From: Daphnia carinata
Lineage: Eukaryota > Arthropoda > Branchiopoda > Diplostraca > Daphniidae
Length of the DNA stretch: 64,000 nt
Direction: 5' to 3'
NCBI RefSeq assembly: GCF_022539665.2
Contig: NC_081335.1
Coordinates: forward strand, 3,968,001-4,032,000
In this document: one piece after another, positions 1 to 11,570 of the stretch
How positions within the stretch are numbered: position 1 is the first letter of the stretch
How the letters are laid out: every line of letters begins with the position of its first letter
The notes under the pieces: generated by a model
The model's database searches: none
What the model was told of the DNA's origin: nothing
Seen by the model: only the letters and a program-made list of their open reading frames with translations
Program-made: the position numbers and the translations under genes

Positions 1-2280
1 TTTTTTTTTTTTCGTCCGGCCCCGTGTGTTTGCTTAGCGTCGGATAAAACGCGGCTAACGAGAGCTAACGAGGTTGGCAGAGCAAGCTCTTTGCCGGCGG
101 CCTTGATTCGATTAGACGCCATTTGGTCTCGTCACCTAACAGCATTAAGACTCGTTCGATAAAATCCAAAAAAGAATTTGTATATTCCTTCCCCTCCTTT
201 TTTTTATTTTCTATTCTTCCGTCTTTTGTTTTGTCTGCTGATGCTACTGCAGTTTCAGCATTGCGTTCAAAGTTGTGTGTTTATCCAATAGCAGTGATGC
301 AGACTTTTTGTGTGTCCCCTTGTGCTGTGCTCTATTGCTGGTGGTGCGGAGAAGGACGCTTTTGGACGCTTTAGGGACGAGCTACGAAGTCTAATCCGAT
401 TGTGCGACTACTCTCTGTTGTATAGTCGGTCGTCATCGTTGTCGGACGCTCGGAATAATAATCAAGTCAACAGTGGCCACCGGCGTGTTGCTGCTGTGCT
501 TTGCTCTTCTCTCCTTTTCCGCTCTAAAGTATCATCGAAGACGGGACACACACACGCAAAAACTGAATTGGATTACTCTCGCTTTCCAACGCATCGTTGA
601 TTACATTAAAGCCTCCTTTTCGCTTTCCTGGCTCGCTAACTTCCACAGTCAGTCAGAGAGACGGACGCTGGAGAGGAACTTTCAATTGGCTAGAATCAAC
701 ACAGCTCGATGACACAGATGGCTTCACGGCAAACGTGTTTCCTAGCGGTCATATCAGTCCTGATTGGCCAAGGAAGCGTCCGTTGAACGCTTCAGGGATC
801 ATTTTAGCCTATTGATTTAATATTTTGATTGAGTTTTGTTCACCCTCGGTTTTCATTCAAAGTTAACAAAACACAAGCATTGCAACTGTCTTACCTTTTT
901 AAATGGCCCAATATTTCATTTTTAATGTACCATTTTGTTCTGCAGAGTTAAATCACGTTCTGGATCGCAGTTAGTTATTGCAGAACAACGTCCTTCTAAA
1001 CACATGCATTTTTTTAACATCGGTTGGTATCAATCAGTAATTTGGCGAGAGTTGGCAATATTTTATGAATGCAGGTAATTGTTGTCAGTATGTTGAATGC
1101 TCCTTAAATGAAAGAAAGCTTTGAGACAACGATCTTATTTTCATTTTATGTCGATGTGGGACGCGATTTAATCACACGTATTTATAGCTAATAGAGCCCT
1201 AGCAAATGGCAAGGGGATTGAGCCACAATGCAGCTGATGAAGCAATGGTAATTATTTAAGTTATAGAGTTTTTTTCTTCTAATAATTCCTGAACTATGGA
1301 AACCAAACAAAAGCTAAGCTAAAAGCCTAACGTTTTGTACAAAACGTCTGGCTTGTTCAGTTGTTTTTTTTTTGTTTCGAGAATTCAAATTTGTTGCGAT
1401 AAAGTCTCTTTGTTCCGTTTTGTTAAAAGAATCCACATAATTAACGTGACAATTTATCACAGTCTGGAATCGACATTTAATTTTGGTTTCAGTGATAGGT
1501 TTCATCGAATTCCGGGTTACAAGTAAAAATCGGTAAAGGAAAAACAGACGTAGTGAATGAAGAGTAAAAAGAGAAACTTCAAGAGCTCGAAAATGATGGA
1601 TGTTCGTGTATACTTATTGACGTTCATTCAAACGACACAAGGAAAACAAGAAATCTCATCATCGAAATCGAACTTTCTTTGTTTTCGTTTGTCTCAGCAA
1701 CCACCGAAAGACGACGATTTTTTGCGCAATGTGGCAAACGTGGATCGGTTAACGTAGTTAATTGAACTTTTAATGGGCAAAAGCAGGCGGTCGTGGACCG
1801 CCTCTCCAGGCAACCAACTCAGCATTAGGTACTAATCTCTTTTACAATTTTAGACGACATCCAATACGTCACATCAATTAAATTTTAACTGTTTTTATTA
1901 GATTAAAATGTCTGCTAGCAAGGATGAGATTCGGGATTGAGAATACAAAGACAACAAAGAGCCCATATTCACGTTGTAGCACAAAACTTGTACAACCGTG
2001 ATTCTTCACGAACATTAGCAATTTGGAATGCTTAACAGGTGAATGGTACGCTTCCCTCGCATAAATGTAAAATATCTTCCTTATTTGCTTTTTTCCCCTA
2101 GGGAATGAGTGTAAAAAGTGCCAAATGTGAGCCACATAAGACGTGTAGAAGGCATGACTGAATGGCTTGGCCATTTTGGGTATGTACATGTTTAAAAAGT
2201 AAAGTGTTGCCCACTATGCAAGGATGTCAGTGTGTGGTAAAAATGTGTGGCAAATTGCACAGGTGAGGTAATTCCATTTG
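1..2280. other. Left-arm region without a recognised gene
   Basis: I recognise no conserved protein here. The first 12 bases are a T run at the window edge. At 709-786 (plus) a 25-codon ATG frame reads like a signal peptide (Met, a short polar start, then a hydrophobic stretch CFLAVISVLIGQG) before a stop. It could be the first coding exon of a gene that I cannot follow, or a chance frame. A perfect 7-bp hairpin (GGCGGTC-GTG-GACCGCC) sits at 1786-1802. The minus-strand frame at 1878-2189 has no domain-like composition, and I read it as chance. Confidence 0.4.
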
Positions 2281-2288
2281 TTAATTCA

Positions 2289-3163
2289 GGTGATGATTTG
2301 GACCCAGTGGATTTTGAAAGAGCTTATGATCACATCAAAGCAGCCTCCACTTTTGCTGATGATCTATTAAATCATACTTGAATTACAACAATGTACCTGA
2401 TCATTTGATGTTTGTATCATACCGATTAAATTGGATATGAACCATATCTGCTTTCTGAAACTACAGGTGGATGCAAATGCTGTCTAGTTGAGGTGATTAA
2501 AATCTATTCTGATTCAAATACCTAGACTAATATTGTATTAAAAATTTTTATCCTCTGTACAAGCTGAAAATAAAATCAGCTTTCATCTAAGGCCCTGGCA
2601 AAACGGTAGAATATTGTCAAACTTGTTATATCTGTACAGTTGTTAGTGCATCAAGTGAAACAGCGCCTCAAGGAACAGTTGCCCAGAGTTGTCTTAAAGG
2701 TACACGATGAACAGCAAAAACAGTTGGTCAGAATTTCAAACGTCAAAAGTACTTATTTCTGGAAAATCAGTTGATCTACATCCTGATTTTCTGCTGTTCC
2801 ATCAGTCACTATGCAGTGTGTTTGGACAACCTAAGCATTCTTGAATCAGACTGCTTCAGTTTATATCGAAGATGTATTGCTTGTCATGCCCGGTGACCAA
2901 CTTCACAGGACTATGTTGTAAGTTAGTGTCACTTTACAAAGCCATATAGGTGTAACAAAATGCAATTTTGTAAATGCTTTATGTAGAATTATTTTAATGC
3001 TTTGTTTTTTGTTGTACATTGTACAGCAAATTTAGATTACATGCCTAGTATGAAAGACATCAAGTATATTACCGAAATTGGCTATCTCAATTCGCGACTT
3101 CCGAACTCATCCTCAGTCTGTCATTCTGATGCAGAGGTCCTGAAAGAAGTTGGAACGTTTTGA
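2289..3163 (+). pseudogene. Unrecognised cluster of exon-like segments, possibly a decayed gene
   Basis: Several plus-strand pieces look like coding exons with splice signals, but I cannot join them into one clean frame. One starts after an AG at 2288 and encodes a segment beginning GDDLDPVDFERAYDHIKA, then hits a stop near 2380; the adjacent frame continues with a VPDHLMFVSYRL stretch, which suggests a one-base shift. The mix loosely recalls an acyl-CoA-binding domain, but this is too weak to name. A second piece (about 2640-2700) lies between a good acceptor and donor. A third (about 2805-2870) contains HYAVCLDNLSILESDCF. The last (3027-3163) follows GTACAG, contains NLDYMPSMKDIKYITEIGYL and ends with TGA. 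It may be a pseudogene, or a divergent gene with a sequencing indel. Confidence 0.3.
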
Positions 3164-4324
3164 ACCGTCTCAGCCAATAAGTCTGTCTCCTTTTTTGTGC
3201 CTGGAAACCCATGAGTATAACTAATTAAAATGCCATTTATTGTGTTATTTGCATAGGTATTAGAAAATAGGTAGTCGCTTAATGATTAGTTTCTTCGCTG
3301 CCCGTACAAGTTTCTTCCCTTACCATCCAAGCAAGCACTATGTCTGTCAAACCATTAGCTGAGTACAGTTAATACCATTAGTTCACCAAAACAAGAGGTA
3401 AAGAAGGATTGCACCGATCCTTATTGAATATATATTGATAGGCAAACGTTTAAAAATTAATTCATGTTTCGTTTTCTTTAAATAGGTTAAGAATAATACT
3501 GAATCAAAAGAGGTATCTAGTCGAACCAAATTTCATAATGATAACGGTTGGAAGCCCGAAGGAATTCTTGAAAAATGCTTCCTGTCCATTACCTTCAGTC
3601 GTTGCTGCTGCCCGAAAACAAAGTATTAAAAGTTATATAAATTGAAGTGCATATCTGGGCTCCCTTCTTTTCTGTGGCCCCGTTTCCCTTTGATTTTTAA
3701 TAAGCCCGTAGGGGGTCATGCCCCTACTGTGATCAGCAGTAACGGTTGTGAGTGCGCTGTCTGGAAAGGGGACGTGGGGGTCCTCATGGTCCGATGATAT
3801 CATTGGAGGGCTGTGGGGCTACCCAAAAATCCGAATTAACAGTTAATCGCTCACGTAAAAGCTTGTCCGCAACCTTCGCTCTTCTTCCGGCTTCTCTTAG
3901 CCACGCACCGGGTAATCTCCCCGGTGAGTCAACTGAGGTAGTGTCTCCCCCTACCTTGGTTGACAGCAACTTTGAAATCGGCTATTTTGCCCTTTCAAAG
4001 TTGCAAGTCTTTAAATTGTGCCGAATATTGTCAATACAAATTCTTAAAAAAAAAAATTCAGATTTTATTTCCTTATTTATGTCACAATGTCATTTTATGG
4101 ACACATACGTTATATATTCAATTTTTGCTGTTCGCTATTATTGGAGAACATTTCGTTATTAAACGACTTCATTGTTTATGGAACGATGCACTTCAAATAT
4201 TCATGCATTCAATTATTATTTATTACACTCTTTGAACTCTTCAACTTAGATTCAATGAACATCGTGTAATATCTGGATATTTTTTGAAGTAATTTTGTAT
4301 TTTGTATGGTAATCGATGGGAATG

Positions 4325-4395
4325 TATGGGAATTGATCCCCAGACATTCAGCGTGCAACGCCGATGCTCTAACATTGAGCCACGAGATATATCTA
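4325..4395 (-). repeat. tRNA-like (SINE-type) module, minus strand
   Basis: Read on the minus strand, this has an A-box-like GTGGCTCAATGTTAGAGC followed by ATCGGCG and a B-box-like GGGGATCAATTCCC. It resembles the module at 4667-4738 in inverted orientation, so the tRNA-like pieces are part of the symmetry of the surrounding element. There is no complete cloverleaf, so it is a tRNA-derived repeat rather than a working tRNA gene. Confidence 0.5.
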
Positions 4396-4489
4396 AATAT
4401 TTTATTATCGCATATCATATGTTATCGTCTAGGATGTTTATGCAGTCTTTCACAACTATATGTTTATCTTTCTATTACTTTCATAAGGT

Positions 4490-4560
4490 TCTTAGCTCTG
4501 TGGTAGAGCCTTTAGCTGCGATACCTGTTACACTGGGTTCAAACCTTAGTAAATGTGTTA
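4490..4560 (+). repeat. Second tRNA-like module
   Basis: TAGCTCTGTGGTAGAGCC matches a tRNA D-arm/A box, and GGGTTCAAACC about 40 bases later resembles a T-arm/B box. The T stem is imperfect and no acceptor stem closes it, so it reads as a degraded tRNA-derived repeat inside the inverted-repeat element. Confidence 0.4.
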
Positions 4561-4666
4561 AAATGAAGTAGAATAAATGAGTATATTGCAGAATTGCATT
4601 TCAGTTTTATTCTAAGTGTAAATGCAAGTCCACAAGTGACTAGAAAAAAGCCAACATGTCGTCCTA

Positions 4667-4738
4667 TGATTCATGGCTCATTGGTAGAGCATCGGCGCGG
4701 TATACCGAACATCCAGGGTTCGATCCCTGGTTAATAAT
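4667..4738 (+). repeat. Third tRNA-like module, best preserved
   Basis: TGGCTCATTGGTAGAGC is a good A box/D-arm, and CAGGGTTCGATCCCTGG forms a perfect 5-bp T stem with a standard B box. The anticodon stem is TCGG/CCGA with a weak closing pair, and the loop lacks the invariant U33. The 3' flank TTAATAA pairs only partly with the 5' flank. This makes a functional tRNA unlikely and a tRNA-derived SINE head more likely. Confidence 0.5.
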
Positions 4739-5399
4739 AGAATGCTTACAGATAAACAATAAACCAATGGAAACAATGCTTACCATCGAAGGTGACAAAA
4801 ACAAATAAAGAAAAGCAAAAAAAATAAGTTCAGTTCAAATTGTAATGTGTAAACACAACTTACACAAACAATGAAAGAAAACAAATTTTGCAAAAAATAT
4901 TTTCTTAAAAAAATTTTTATTGACAATTCTCTGCACATTACAATTATTTTTGCAACTTTAAAAAGGCACAATAGCCCTTTCAAAAGTTGCCGTCAACCCA
5001 GGCAGGGGGAGACACTGCCTTGTTGACCCACCGGGGAGATTACCCGGTGATTGGCTAAGAGAAGCCGGAAGAAGAGCTGAAGATTTGGAACATTTTTACA
5101 GGAGCGATTAACCTTTAGTTCGGATTTGTGGGTAGCCACAGAGCCCTCCGTGAACACATCATCGGACTAAGCGGACATCCACGTCCCCTTTCCGGCCAGA
5201 GCCCTCCAAACCTCGGTATATGTTGTTTTTAAATATACCGTACAGTAGGGGCATGACCCCCTACGGGCTTATTACGAGTCAAGGGGAAACGGGGCTACGG
5301 AAAGGAAGGGAGCCCAGATATGCACTTCAATTTTTTAAATATAAAATACCGTCTCGAGAATCCGAATGAAGTATAGAAATGTCATGTCATCCATCCAAT

Positions 5400-6850
5400 C
5401 ATTACAATTTATTCAGTGTCTTGCCCCAACCAAGAATCTTTTCAGATCCAATGTTACTATTAACCTATACTGAGAAAAGAAAAACAACACCATTAAGCAT
5501 CTCAGTTGTTGCTCATGTGACTTACATGACTCATAGATTCAACTTCTGACAGAAGCTTGGGAAAGGCCATACAAATTGCAGATCAAAATCATTGTATAAG
5601 GCTCTTGAATGATAAAATAGCACCCCTAGAATGATGCATTGTTGATAGTTGTGTTCCCAGTATGCTGAAAATCCTTTCCTATTGGATAAATTTTTTTTAG
5701 ATTAGACATGGTTGGCAAAAAGCAGGAGAAATGCTTTGTCATAAATTCAAAAAATTTTCAAGAAAATTCCTTTCATACCTAAAAAGTCCATGTATGATGT
5801 TCATCGCTGCAATGCCAACGAAATGAAACATCTTTAGGGCCATTTAAGTACCCAGCTTCACCAACACTCTGAACGTAAAGGACAAGTTGTTCTTTAGCAA
5901 GAGAAGCAGAATTATTTGAGGCTTCTAGCTATGACAGAACTATAAAGGATTGCTGTTACACAGGATTCATTCACACAAGATGGTACTTCTCATTAGACAA
6001 TTTGCATACTCTATTACTTTACCTGGTAACGCACTTTCAGTGTTTTTCAACTGTAGGCTCACTCTTCCATCCTGTAACACTTCTAGACTTGACTTGATCC
6101 CCCACTAAAATTCTGTGAATGCAAAATAATAGCATTAAAAATGCTTTTTCGATAGACAAAAAACGAAAAGTACCTAATTCATGTTTTATGTTGAACTCGT
6201 GCTATTTCTGGGTTTCCGTACCACACCCATTTTCAGCCCAAATACGGTCCCACAATTGTTCACTTCCTTCGCTCCATAGACTTATTACTAACAATTCTTT
6301 TAGTGCAGCATTAACAGAATTTAACTTTAACACACTGTCAGGTGGTAGACTGAATAACTAAACAATAAATAATTGTTTGTTAAAATTCTATACTTATATT
6401 GAATTCTTATTTGAAAAGTTTAGGTACCTGACTGTGTTCGCCTAATGCCAATTCATCCTCATGTTCAGTTAGGGATGAGTTTGGAAAAACCTCCTTCACT
6501 GTTTGGAAACTGTTCCGTTCCAATTTGTTCTTTTCCCCTTAGCTGAGCTTGTAGACTCAAAATTTGAGCTACAAAACACAAATGAATAAAAGCAAATAAA
6601 TAGAATCATTACGTATTAGGCCTTATCATCCTTAGCTTTGCTCTTATCTAATATTTTGTGTTGTTCCAATAATTGGGCCTGCAGCTTCATAATTTGATCT
6701 AATAAACAATAATTAATAATTGAAAACCAATATAATAATTTTTATACTTACCATCCTTTTGTTATATTATTTTATCCATTTTTCAATTGTTCCTCCATCC
6801 ACGCTACTGAACTAACTGCGAATGGCATCCAATGAACTGAAATTGCCTAC
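5400..6850 (-). other. Unrecognised minus-strand exon-like segments
   Basis: Several minus-strand segments have coding character and splice-like borders but no intact overall frame. A segment at about 6700-6630 reads QIMKLQAQLLEQHKILDK, and one at about 6570 reads QILSLQAQLRGKEQ; these two look like duplicated coiled-coil exons. The segment at about 6340-6190 contains LPPDSVLKLNSVNAALKELL, one at about 6110-6020 contains LEVLQDGRVSLQLKNTE, and one at about 5930-5795 contains LAKEQLVLYVQSVGEAGYL and RWHCSDEHHTWTF. The frames contain stops, and the second coil needs a frame change. I do not recognise the family. It may be a fast-evolving coiled-coil gene or its remains. Confidence 0.3.
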
Positions 6851-7004
6851 GCCAGTAATAACGAGTCTGAGCGGTAGATGGCTACGTGTCGGAAAATAAG
6901 AAAAAAGTGTGATTTTTTTTTTTTTGACGAAATTTTTTTTCTTTTTTATGTAAAACGGATTGCCATAATCTATGGCGATCCTTTTTAACTACTACTAACT
7001 TGCT

Positions 7005-7190
7005 AGCGCTGTAACGTACTGGCGCGCTAGCATTGCGTCAAATATTCGGTGTATTTCGAAAATGATTAACTTAATGAAAAAAATAGCAATTTTACTGGAA
7101 TCAGCATTCAATTTTTATTATTTCCTGTGATATTCAACCAACTCCGATGAGGGTCAGTTTTTGCCGAGAAAAATGTTAAGCCCGACTAAA
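7005..7190 (+). repeat. Dispersed repeat, copy 1
   Basis: A block of roughly 185 bp starting near GTACTGGCGCGCTAGCATTG is closely repeated at about 53406-53585. Shared segments include GCGTCAAATATTCGG, CCTGTGATATTCAACCAA and TTAAGCCCGACT. The similarity fades after the GCCCGACT motif. At the second site the block lies within a short inverted-repeat element. No protein frame spans it, so it is probably part of a MITE-like family. Confidence 0.7.
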
Positions 7191-7820
7191 TAAGCCCGCT
7201 TAAGGATATACGAAGAGTTGGGAAGGAAAATTGTTCGGGAAAATTTGTGATTTTTGACCATTTTCGGGTATTTTGAGCTGATTCATGAAATCAATTCCAA
7301 CTTTGACGAGGATCACGAAAAAGTGAATTTTACAGACCAAGCAATAAGGAGTTATTTATGTCGTATTTTAAAACCGGAAGTAAAACCGGAAATGGGAATT
7401 TCAGAAATTTCTTGTTTACGGACAAAATTTTTGGCTTACAGGTCTTATTGTGTGTTATTTGGTCATCTACCATAAATCTTTCTAAACATTTTTCGTGTCT
7501 TGTTGGACGTGCCGTTAGTTGAGCTCTTGAATCAAAATTTCTTTGTTACAATCATAGATGAGATTAACATAATACGTTTTCTTAGATCATTTTGACGAAA
7601 AGAGATGATCATGGATTACAAAAAAACAATTTAAGTACTAGATTAACATACACTTTATCCGAATCCAGTCGAAAGCATGTCAACTGAAAATGTTTGCTAT
7701 TTTGGGGAGACAAACATTTATGACAATGCGAAAGGAAAATGTTACGGTAGCTTAAAGATAGTCAGGCAAGAAGGCAATTTTCAGAATTACTTCCATTGAG
7801 TCACTTTTCTTCGCACTTCG

Positions 7821-9682
7821 CTAGCCACATTTAAAAACAGTGCAGATGCTTTCGCCTTTCATCAATGGCTTCATTGCAAATTTTAAATGTAACCGATTAG
7901 CTTCTTCTTCTAAAAAGTTTCGTTCATTCTGCGACATCCCTTGAGGGAATTCCAACTGTTTTTCACTTGGGTTTTTTATGAAGTCGGCTAGCAAACAACG
8001 GATGACTTTATGTGACTCGTCAGTAGGTGAAGCAATCTATTTAATACGATAATTATTAGTTAACGTATCTATGCCTAGATGGACTCTAACGTTACCGGAG
8101 TTTCTCTTATGGCCGTTGAGCCAAGCATTTTGCGGCATAGCTCAGTTTCAACATACTTCTCCTTCTGCACTTTCTCATTTAACTAGAAGTATAGGTGCAA
8201 GCATTAATAACGTTTTATAAACATATAATTACATAAACTAATTTAAAAACTTGTCAGCAACGGTAGTCCTACCGCAAGCAAAGCTCTGGCAATGCTAGGA
8301 TCCTTCGGGCAAATACTTTTTGCTAGTAAAAGATTTCGTCGTGCAGATGCAAAATCGCCAAGCTTCTCCTTTGCCAAACCAAGCCTGAGCGAACGAAATA
8401 AACAATAACATTTTGGTGGCCAATCAACAAGTATTAAATCAAATGAATTGGAAAAACCTGTATAATGCTTTAGGGTTTTCTGGTTCCAATTCTAATGCTT
8501 CAGCTGCGTGAATGCAAGTCCTCTTAGGCTTGTTAATTTTTAAATTAACAAGGGCAAGATCTAAATGAAGAGTAAGGCGTAGTTTCTGTCCTAAATTTTC
8601 GTCTTCATCATCGGCATAACTGTGATCTTCAATCCAACCCAGCGCACGGCGATAGCACTTCAAAGCCTACCATTAAAATAGTAATGTAACTTCAAATAGA
8701 AAAAGCTTTTTATTTGAAAAAAAAGTTTACCATATTGAAATTCTGCTTTTCGAAGTGAGCAGTTCCTTTACGTTTTTCGGATTTTGCTGCTTCGAGTACT
8801 TGTTGGAAAGGAAGCCTTTTACGCATTTGGATGGGGAGCTTTCCAAACGCTTCAGCAGCACTAGAATCCACCCATTCAATCAAATCAATTTTAAAGTAAA
8901 TATATGCATTGGCCGGTATACGTGGCGGGCAACCTTTCTCTCCCCAAGCCAAATCGGGGCAAATTATGAACTCAGATTGTTCTTTTAGCTTCATTGAACT
9001 AACTGCTAGGTCTAAACCTTCAATTACGGAACCTTGGCCTCTCCTGCACCGAACAGAACAAACATTAATCATTATATTGTTATACAAACCCAAAATGACC
9101 TACATGAATGATTTGGGTTTTCCTCTTAAAAAAGAAGAATCAAAGGATATGATTTCATTGCTAACTTCATCTTGAAGGTAGCCGTTGTAGTGGATGGTAA
9201 CAATGGAATCAATAGGAGGAAATTCTCCCTCACCTGCTTGACCAAGCTTTTTAAATATACCCTCAATTCCAGGTAATGGAGTCATCTGGCTAGACAATTT
9301 AAGCAGTTTGTTTTCTTCATCCTCATCACCACCAAAATATTCCAAAATCTGCTGATCCATTTTCATGGACAACTCTTTGCTTTCTCCATCAACTTCCTGC
9401 TTGGCTTTCATTTCAAAGATTTCTGAAGGATCTATTTCGGTTGACCCCAGAAGCTGCTTTTCAAAAATGCTATTGATAGACACCAAAATTGTGCTACTAT
9501 GCTATTTAACTGAATTTAAAAAAGCAGATTCACCTCTTATTTTTTAAAACACTCTGTTTGAACATAATTGGAATCTCATCATCTTCATTTTCCGAGTCAG
9601 AAACAACATCGTCAGAGACTTCATCATTATCTTCAAATTCGATTATCTTCGCCCCATTGGCATCGGTAGAGCGTTTTTCCAT
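7821..9682 (-). CDS. shu: Shutdown/FKBP6-like co-chaperone with a C-terminal R3H-like domain
   Basis: Seven exons (9682-9534, 9493-9104, 9043-8731, 8666-8458, 8384-8273, 8182-8096, 8036-7821) join in frame to give about 491 residues. The start is MEKRSTDANG, followed by an acidic tail. The FKBP fold spans about residues 140-245 (VTIHYNGYLQ, IEGLDLAVSSM, ENDING in CPPRIPANAYIYFKIDLIEW). The FKBP12 tryptophan at the pocket base is Leu here and the pocket Tyr is Trp, so prolyl isomerase activity is doubtful, as in the family. TPR repeats follow (ALKCYRRALGW, ALVNLKINK, ARRNLLLAKSICPKDPS). FKBP6/shutdown works with Hsp90 in loading piRNAs onto Piwi proteins in the germ line. The last exon adds an R3H-like domain (DFIKNPSEKQLEFP, MSQNERNFLEEEANRL), which is not usual for this family. 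If the last 59-bp intron is retained, the protein ends at VTLESI. Confidence 0.88.
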
Positions 9683-10219
9683 GCTTATGGTTCAAAAAAT
9701 CAAACAAAGTTTTCGGTTTTCAAAATCTATACGAGAAAACCAAGATTTTAGACTCTTTTCGACAACTATCAGGCAAGAAATTACCACCTGTTTCTTCCAA
9801 CTTGAAAAGTTTTCAATTGTAGTGTTCTGCACCATGCTACGGCAATGATGCCTAACTTCATGTCTTGATACACTACTAAAAAGAAAAAACATCTTTGATT
9901 CATAAAAATTTTGATTTCAATATGATTGCTTTTAAGAAAAAAAATTTAAACAAAAAATGATCGCAAATAATTTTTTTTTCACTCTCGCTACGATAATCGG
10001 ATTTCAAGTTATTCTCTATATATCGATTGAAATCAGTAGCCGCGGGGTAATTTAAATATGGCGTATTATTTATAAGCCCTACCCAGTACCACCCCTTGGA
10101 AACTATGCTTGGAGGCTTGTCATATAAATTGTTGAGTCAAGAGTTCATAAAGTTATTTTAAGCTGCAGGATAGCTAAATATATATACATCTAAGTTTGTT
10201 AGTTTTCCTAAAGTCTGAA
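9683..10219. promoter_or_regulatory. Head-to-head promoter region between shutdown and tsg
   Basis: The two genes start 538 bp apart on opposite strands, so this segment probably holds both promoters. It is AT-rich with short A/T runs. I see no clear TATA box for either gene and no conserved motif that I can name with confidence. Confidence 0.4.
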
Positions 10220-11150
10220 ATGGGGCCAGGGTTGACCATGCCTAAAATTTTAATTTCTTTGACATTTGCCCTTCCATTGTTGGCTATTGTCGGATTTTTC
10301 TCTGTTCAGGGATGCAATGAAGCTGTTTGTGCTAGTATTGTCAGTAAATGCATGCTAACACAATCATGCAAGTGTGAATTGCGGAACTGTACCTGCTGCA
10401 AAGAATGTTTTTCATGTCTTGATTACCTATATGCAGAATGCTGCTCCTGTGTTGGTAAGTTTTATTAAAACCTTCACATTGCATCAGAGTTTAAAAAAAG
10501 TATTTCATTTTCAGAAATGTGTCCTAAACCAAACAATACAGTCAGTGAATTAAGCAGAAAATCTCACGTGGAAGATTTGACAGAGCCCACACCAGACTTG
10601 TTTTCAGCTTTAACAGACGACCGAGATACTCTACAACGTTGGCTAACTTTCACTTTTCCAGTTGATCTGGATATCACAATTTTTAAGCCAAAAGAAATAA
10701 AGTACAAAACTATTAACTCGGAACAGGAAGTGATTCCTTTAAAAGACTTGATCACTGTGAACTGCACTGTAGCCTACATGAGCCAGTGTATGTCCTGGAA
10801 TAAATGTAAAGCTTCTTGCATTTCAATGGGAGCATCTAGCTACAGGTAAGTTATAGATTTTAGTGTAATCTTTTAGATTTTAGTTTGATACCTGCTATTT
10901 ACAAATTAGATGGTTCCATGATGGCTGTTGTGAATGTGTTGGTCACACCTGTATCAACTACGGTATTAATGAAAGTCGTTGTCTCGAATGTCCTGGCGAG
11001 GAAGATGATAACCCAATCGAACCTGAAGCATTTGTTAGCGAAGATTATGAAAATGGAGAAACAGGCTCTGAAAAAGATGTTAAAAAAGTTACGAATACAG
11101 AAGAAAAAGTGAACGAGAAACAAGTTGAGGCAACTCCACCAGTCGCTTAA
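10220..11150 (+). CDS. tsg: Twisted gastrulation, secreted BMP modulator
   Basis: Three exons (10220-10454, 10515-10845, 10910-11150). The protein starts MGPGLTMPKILISL with a hydrophobic signal peptide; a second Met (TMPK) could also start it. The N-terminal cysteine-rich domain has the family pattern (CNEAVCASIVSKC, CTCCKECFSCLDYL, ECCSCVG), which binds BMP ligands. A linker and the C-terminal cysteine-rich block follow (VNCTVAYMSQCMSWNKC, WFHDGCCECVGHTC). The tail is acidic and rich in Glu. Tsg acts outside the cell with Chordin/Sog to move and release BMPs in dorsoventral patterning. The length is about that of the family. The neighbour shutdown is divergently transcribed. Confidence 0.93.
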
Positions 11151-11570
11151 CAACCGTCTTTGCATCCGAGTTCAGTTATTGTGTACATGTTATTATATCT
11201 TCTGCAAACAACTATTTTCATACTTTAACCTTTTGAGTCCGTCCCCTTTCGTCCGGAAACCTTAATACATTTTTTATACGCTGAATAAGCATTTGCTACC
11301 ACGCTTGGATGCTAGAGGAACTTTTCAACAACCTGCTACAGCGTACCGTAAACAAGATGTAGTCGACGACGTTTTGACAATCAAAAGGCACATATTTTCT
11401 TTTTTATTACCATCAATTGCACTGACAAAAGATAAGCCAAGTCTCCTTTAAAGCCAATCAAATGGACAAGGCACAGGTTTATACATAACAGAAGTAATAA
11501 AAGAAATTTCCAGTGTCGTGAAAAATAAAAGCGTTGTGATTTTAAAACTTCTTGGTGCAGAACATCCAAT
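11151..11570. other. Intergenic gap between the tsg and PLOD 3' ends
   Basis: The genes on either side converge here, so this holds their 3' untranslated regions and poly(A) signals. I see nothing else. Confidence 0.4.

Larger units (their letters stand above)
3641..5331. mobile_element. Non-autonomous DNA transposon with about 370-bp terminal inverted repeats
   Basis: The sequence from 3641 to about 4005 returns as an imperfect reverse complement from 5331 down to about 4951. Both ends begin ATTGAAGTGCATATCTGGGC. Further shared blocks include AAGCCCGTAGGGGGTCATGC, the CCGGGTAATCTCCCCGGTG block and a GGTTGAC-GCAACTTT block near the inner ends. The repeats have diverged by substitutions and small indels. 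No transposase frame lies between them: the roughly 945-bp core is AT-rich and carries tRNA-like modules. I see no certain target-site duplication; both flanks are AT-rich. The arms could fold into a very long hairpin, so this looks like a foldback or long-TIR non-autonomous element. Confidence 0.8.

Noticed and set aside
4667-4738. Functional tRNA gene
   Set aside because: The A box, B box and T stem are good, but the acceptor stem does not close and U33 is missing; related modules nearby point to a SINE.
8072-8096. Shutdown ending at VTLESI as the only product
   Set aside because: The stop is real if the intron is retained, but the consensus donor and acceptor and the long in-frame conserved-looking last exon favour the longer protein.
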